Shown here in pieces: positions 60,959-64,000 of a stretch of 64,000 nt of DNA (position 1 is the stretch's first letter; each line of letters starts with the position of its first letter). Where the stretch lies: contig JBMNHZ010000009.1 of assembly GCA_050950645.1 (NCBI GenBank), positions 403,474-467,473 on the forward strand, given 5' to 3'. A model generated the notes under the pieces. The model ran no database searches and was not told where the DNA came from. It was given only the letters and a program-made list of their open reading frames with translations. The stretch is from BRH-c25 sp012519325. GTDB taxonomy: Bacteria > Bacillota > Clostridia > Lutisporales > Lutisporaceae. The position numbers were made by a program, and so were the translations under genes.

Positions 60959-62410
60959 ATGGAAAAATTTTTAAAGGAGGGTCTGACCTTCGATGATGTT
61001 CTCCTGATTCCTGCAAAATCTGAAGTCCTTCCCAAGGATACAGACACCTCTACAATGCTTACGAAGAAAATCAAGCTCAATATTCCGTTGTTGTCTGCAG
61101 GTATGGATACGGTTACCGAATCCAAGCTTGCTATTGCAATAGCGAGGGAGGGCGGAATAGGAATAATTCACAAGAATATGTCCATAGATAAACAAGCCAT
61201 GGAGGTAGATAAGGTAAAAAGGTCGGAGCACGGAGTAATAGTGGATCCTTTCCACCTGTCTCCCGACCATGTAATATCTGATGCAATGGAGCTTATGGAA
61301 AGATACAGGATTTCAGGGGTTCCTATTACTGATGAGAAGGGCAGGCTGGTGGGGATACTTACAAACAGGGATCTTCGCTTTGAGACTGATTTTTCAAAAA
61401 AAATTTCTGAGGTAATGACCAAGGAAAATCTTATAACCGCACCTGTAGGTACTAATTTATCTCAGGCGGAGCAGATATTGAAAAAGCATAAAATTGAGAA
61501 GCTCCCTCTTGTAGATGATAATGGATATCTTAAAGGGCTAATCACAATAAAGGATATAGAAAAGGCCATACGATATCCATATTCGGCAAAGGATCCGGGG
61601 GGAAGGCTGCTTGTAGGTGCTGCTGTGGGTGTTACTGAGGATATGCTTGAAAGAACGGAAGCATTGGTATCATCAAAGGTTGATGTTATAGTGATTGACA
61701 CTGCCCATGGACATTCAAAAGGCGTTATTGAAGCAGTTGGAAAGATAAAAAGCCGATTTCCTGAACTGCAGCTGATTGCCGGAAATGTGGCTACCGCAGA
61801 TGCGGTCAGGGAGCTTATTGAAGCCGGAGCAGATGCTGTAAAGGTAGGTATAGGACCTGGCTCAATCTGTACCACCAGAGTGGTGACCGGTGTAGGAGTG
61901 CCTCAGATTACGGCAATATATGATTGCGCCATGGAAGCAGACAAATATGATATACCGATAATAGCGGATGGAGGAATCAAATACAGCGGAGAAATCGTAA
62001 AAGCAATTGCTGCAGGAGCAAGTGCAGTAATGCTGGGCAGCCTTTTTGCCGGTACTGAGGAAAGCCCGGGAGAAATGGAGATTTATCAGGGAAGAAGCTT
62101 TAAGGTATACAGAGGCATGGGCTCCCTGGGTGCAATGGCATGCGGCAGCAAAGACAGGTATTTTCAGGAGGATGCAAAGAAGCTTGTTCCGGAAGGGGTC
62201 GAAGGCAGAGTACCTTACAAGGGGCCTTTGGCAGAGACTATTTATCAATTGGTGGGCGGCCTGAGATCCGGCATGGGTTATTGCGGAACAAGAACCATCA
62301 AACAGCTGAGAGAAAACACTCAGTTTATGCGTATTACCGCTGCAGGCCTCAGAGAGAGCCACCCCCATGATGTAAGCATAACAAAGGAGGCACCAAACTA
62401 CAGCCTGTAA
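60959..62410 (+). CDS. guaB: IMP dehydrogenase
   Basis: About 483 residues. It oxidises IMP to XMP, the committed step to GMP. Features in order: EGLTFDDVLLIPAKS at the N-terminus, two CBS domains (about 95-205), the active-site loop GPGSICTTRVVTGVG with the catalytic Cys (about 305), DGGIKYSGE and the flap. ATG at 60959 chosen by family start; GGGAG lies 14 bases upstream. guaA follows 67 bases later. Confidence 0.96.
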   Translation: MEKFLKEGLTFDDVLLIPAKSEVLPKDTDTSTMLTKKIKLNIPLLSAGMDTVTESKLAIAIAREGGIGIIHKNMSIDKQAMEVDKVKRSEHGVIVDPFHLSPDHVISDAMELMERYRISGVPITDEKGRLVGILTNRDLRFETDFSKKISEVMTKENLITAPVGTNLSQAEQILKKHKIEKLPLVDDNGYLKGLITIKDIEKAIRYPYSAKDPGGRLLVGAAVGVTEDMLERTEALVSSKVDVIVIDTAHGHSKGVIEAVGKIKSRFPELQLIAGNVATADAVRELIEAGADAVKVGIGPGSICTTRVVTGVGVPQITAIYDCAMEADKYDIPIIADGGIKYSGEIVKAIAAGASAVMLGSLFAGTEESPGEMEIYQGRSFKVYRGMGSLGAMACGSKDRYFQEDAKKLVPEGVEGRVPYKGPLAETIYQLVGGLRSGMGYCGTRTIKQLRENTQFMRITAAGLRESHPHDVSITKEAPNYSL

Positions 62411-62477
62411 CGAAAAGCAATTATGCACGAGCCATGAGCCGAGTGCCGCGGGCCAACTGATGAATGGAGTGTGTAAA

Positions 62478-64000
62478 ATGGCAGACAAGGAAATGATATT
62501 GATAATGGACTTCGGGGGCCAATATAATCAGCTTATTGCCCGAAGAGTAAGAGAAGCAAATGTATACTGTGAGGTTGTGCCTTATGACTGCAGCCTGGAT
62601 GAAGTAAGGGAAAAGAATCCCAAAGGTATAATATTTACCGGCGGGCCTGCAAGTGTATATGAAGAAGGAGCTCCAAAGTGCGACCCGGGAGTATTTGAAC
62701 TGGGGATACCCATCCTGGGCATCTGTTATGGGGCGCAGTTGATGGCGCATATGCTGGGAGGCAAGGTTGCCGGAGCTGATAAAAAAGAATATGGGAAAAC
62801 ACGGGTAAAGCTTCTGGAGGATGCTCTTTTTAGAGAGGTACCGCAGGACAGCATATGCTGGATGAGCCATACCGTGTATGTAGATACGCCCCCAGCCGGA
62901 TTTGATATTATCGGAACTACTGAGACATGCCCTGTAGCGGCCATGGTAAACAAGGCCGGGAAGCTGTACGGAGTCCAGTTTCATCCGGAGGTGGAGCATA
63001 CTGAGTTTGGAAAGCAGATATTGAGGAATTTTCTATATGATGTGTGCGGTCTTTCAGGGGATTGGACAATGGGAAATTTCATTGATGAAAATGTAGCACG
63101 AATAAAGGAACTTGTTGGAGACAAGAAGGTAATATGCGCTTTGAGCGGAGGAGTTGATTCCTCAGTAGCGGCAGTATTGGTACATAAGGCTGTAGGGAAT
63201 CGTTTGACCTGTATATTTGTTGACCACGGATTGCTGAGAAAAAATGAGGGGGAGCAAGTGGAAGAAGTATTCAGGAAGCGTTTTGACATTAATCTTATCA
63301 AGATTAATGCCCAGGGCAGATTCCTTGACAAACTGAAAGGAGTATCCGAGCCCGAAAGGAAAAGAAAGATAATCGGCGAAGAATTCATAAGGGTTTTCGA
63401 AGAAGAAGCAAAAAAACTGGGAGAAATTGATTTCCTGGTGCAAGGTACTATTTATCCCGATGTTATTGAAAGCGGAACCAAAACTGCGGCTGTCATTAAG
63501 TCTCACCATAATGTGGGCGGCCTGCCTGAAAACATGCAGTTAAAGCTTATTGAGCCTTTAAGGGAGCTCTTCAAGGATGAGGTAAGGCTGGTTGGCCTGG
63601 AGCTTGGCCTTCCGGAGGATTTGGTATGGAGGCAGCCCTTCCCGGGGCCGGGGCTTGGCATAAGGGTATTGGGCGAAATAACAAAGGAAAAGCTTCACAT
63701 AGTAAAGGAAAGCGATGCTATTCTCAGGGAAGAGATAAGGAATGCGGGATTGGACAGATGCATATGGCAGTACTTTACTGCCCTGCCTGACATAAGAAGT
63801 GTAGGGGTAATGGGGGATGAGCGAACTTATTCCCATGCGGTAGCAATCCGTGCCGTTACCAGCTCCGATGCCATGACTGCCGATTGGGCACGGATACCCT
63901 ATGAAGTGCTTGAGAAGATATCCAACAGGATAGTAAATGAAGTGGAGCATGTTAACCGGGTGATGTATGATATAACAAGCAAGCCGCCGGCAACAATAGA
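62478..64000 (+). CDS. guaA: GMP synthase (glutamine-hydrolysing), cut by window end
   Basis: 507 residues are visible, with only the last few missing (the frame ends in KPPATI at the window edge). Amidotransferase domain: GICYGAQ (Cys nucleophile), HPEVEHTEFG (His, Glu). ATP-pyrophosphatase domain: ALSGGVDSSVAAVL. C-terminal dimerisation domain: RQPFPGPGLGIRVLGE and AVAIRAVTSSDAMTA. Converts XMP to GMP. GGAGTG lies about 8 bases upstream of the ATG. Confidence 0.96.
   Translation, partial: MADKEMILIMDFGGQYNQLIARRVREANVYCEVVPYDCSLDEVREKNPKGIIFTGGPASVYEEGAPKCDPGVFELGIPILGICYGAQLMAHMLGGKVAGADKKEYGKTRVKLLEDALFREVPQDSICWMSHTVYVDTPPAGFDIIGTTETCPVAAMVNKAGKLYGVQFHPEVEHTEFGKQILRNFLYDVCGLSGDWTMGNFIDENVARIKELVGDKKVICALSGGVDSSVAAVLVHKAVGNRLTCIFVDHGLLRKNEGEQVEEVFRKRFDINLIKINAQGRFLDKLKGVSEPERKRKIIGEEFIRVFEEEAKKLGEIDFLVQGTIYPDVIESGTKTAAVIKSHHNVGGLPENMQLKLIEPLRELFKDEVRLVGLELGLPEDLVWRQPFPGPGLGIRVLGEITKEKLHIVKESDAILREEIRNAGLDRCIWQYFTALPDIRSVGVMGDERTYSHAVAIRAVTSSDAMTADWARIPYEVLEKISNRIVNEVEHVNRVMYDITSKPPATI

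Overview
The window looks like the chromosome of a low-GC, spore-forming anaerobe of the Clostridia. The signs are a SleB germination hydrolase behind a c-di-AMP riboswitch, a Moco riboswitch, a formate/nitrite channel, a SelW-like selenoprotein read through an in-frame TGA, and a LarE-LarB-LarC operon next to guaB and guaA. The species cannot be fixed from the sequence alone.

Layout. 1-13 kb is core: tandem TrkH potassium transporters, sleB with its riboswitch, an AMMECR1/MEMO/radical-SAM pair, a DUF1189 membrane protein, a phosphoesterase, and a molybdenum-cofactor/formate group (mobA, carbonic anhydrase, FocA-like channel, Moco riboswitch, moaA, MOSC protein). 13-55 kb is accessory. A tyrosine recombinase (13020-14081) is followed by a candidate attI and then a long run of promoter-poor, single-direction gene cassettes. 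Each cassette is bounded by an imperfect palindrome with R''-type (RYYYAAC) and R'-type (GTTRRRY) boxes. I read this as a chromosomal integron in a Clostridium-type genome. Its attC sites are unusually long (mostly about 190 bp, multi-branched), the recombinase is not a textbook IntI, and the integrase gene points the same way as the cassettes. 55-64 kb returns to core: small conserved proteins, the selenoprotein, larE-larB-larC, guaB and guaA (cut by the window end).

Cargo. The first half of the array is rich in toxin-antitoxin and defence-like genes: AbrB/PIN, a Doc-type Fic toxin with its antitoxin, HicA-HicB followed by a SecB-like chaperone, an HNH nuclease, a HEPN-like protein, a PD-(D/E)XK-like nuclease, and two Fst-like type I systems. 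One DUF5677 cassette is present twice as an exact 1200-bp copy whose borders fall on the predicted crossover points. Later cassettes carry small membrane proteins, a lipoprotein, an alpha/beta hydrolase, a B3/B4-domain protein and others. After about 46 kb the attC sites decay into remnants.

Mobile DNA has piled into two equivalent spots of the array. An IS256-family element and an IS30-family element (itself split by two different IS21 elements) sit next to one type I toxin locus. An ISNCY/IS1202-like element with a 19-bp target duplication sits at the same place beside the second copy. An IS3-family element has truncated another cassette gene.

The most notable structural signal is that the 17 best cassettes each have terminal inverted repeats running about 14-20 bp beyond the R boxes. 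In all 17 the eleventh base of the cassette is A and faces a C at the far end, so the paired stem in the excised circle would carry one invariant A.C mismatch.
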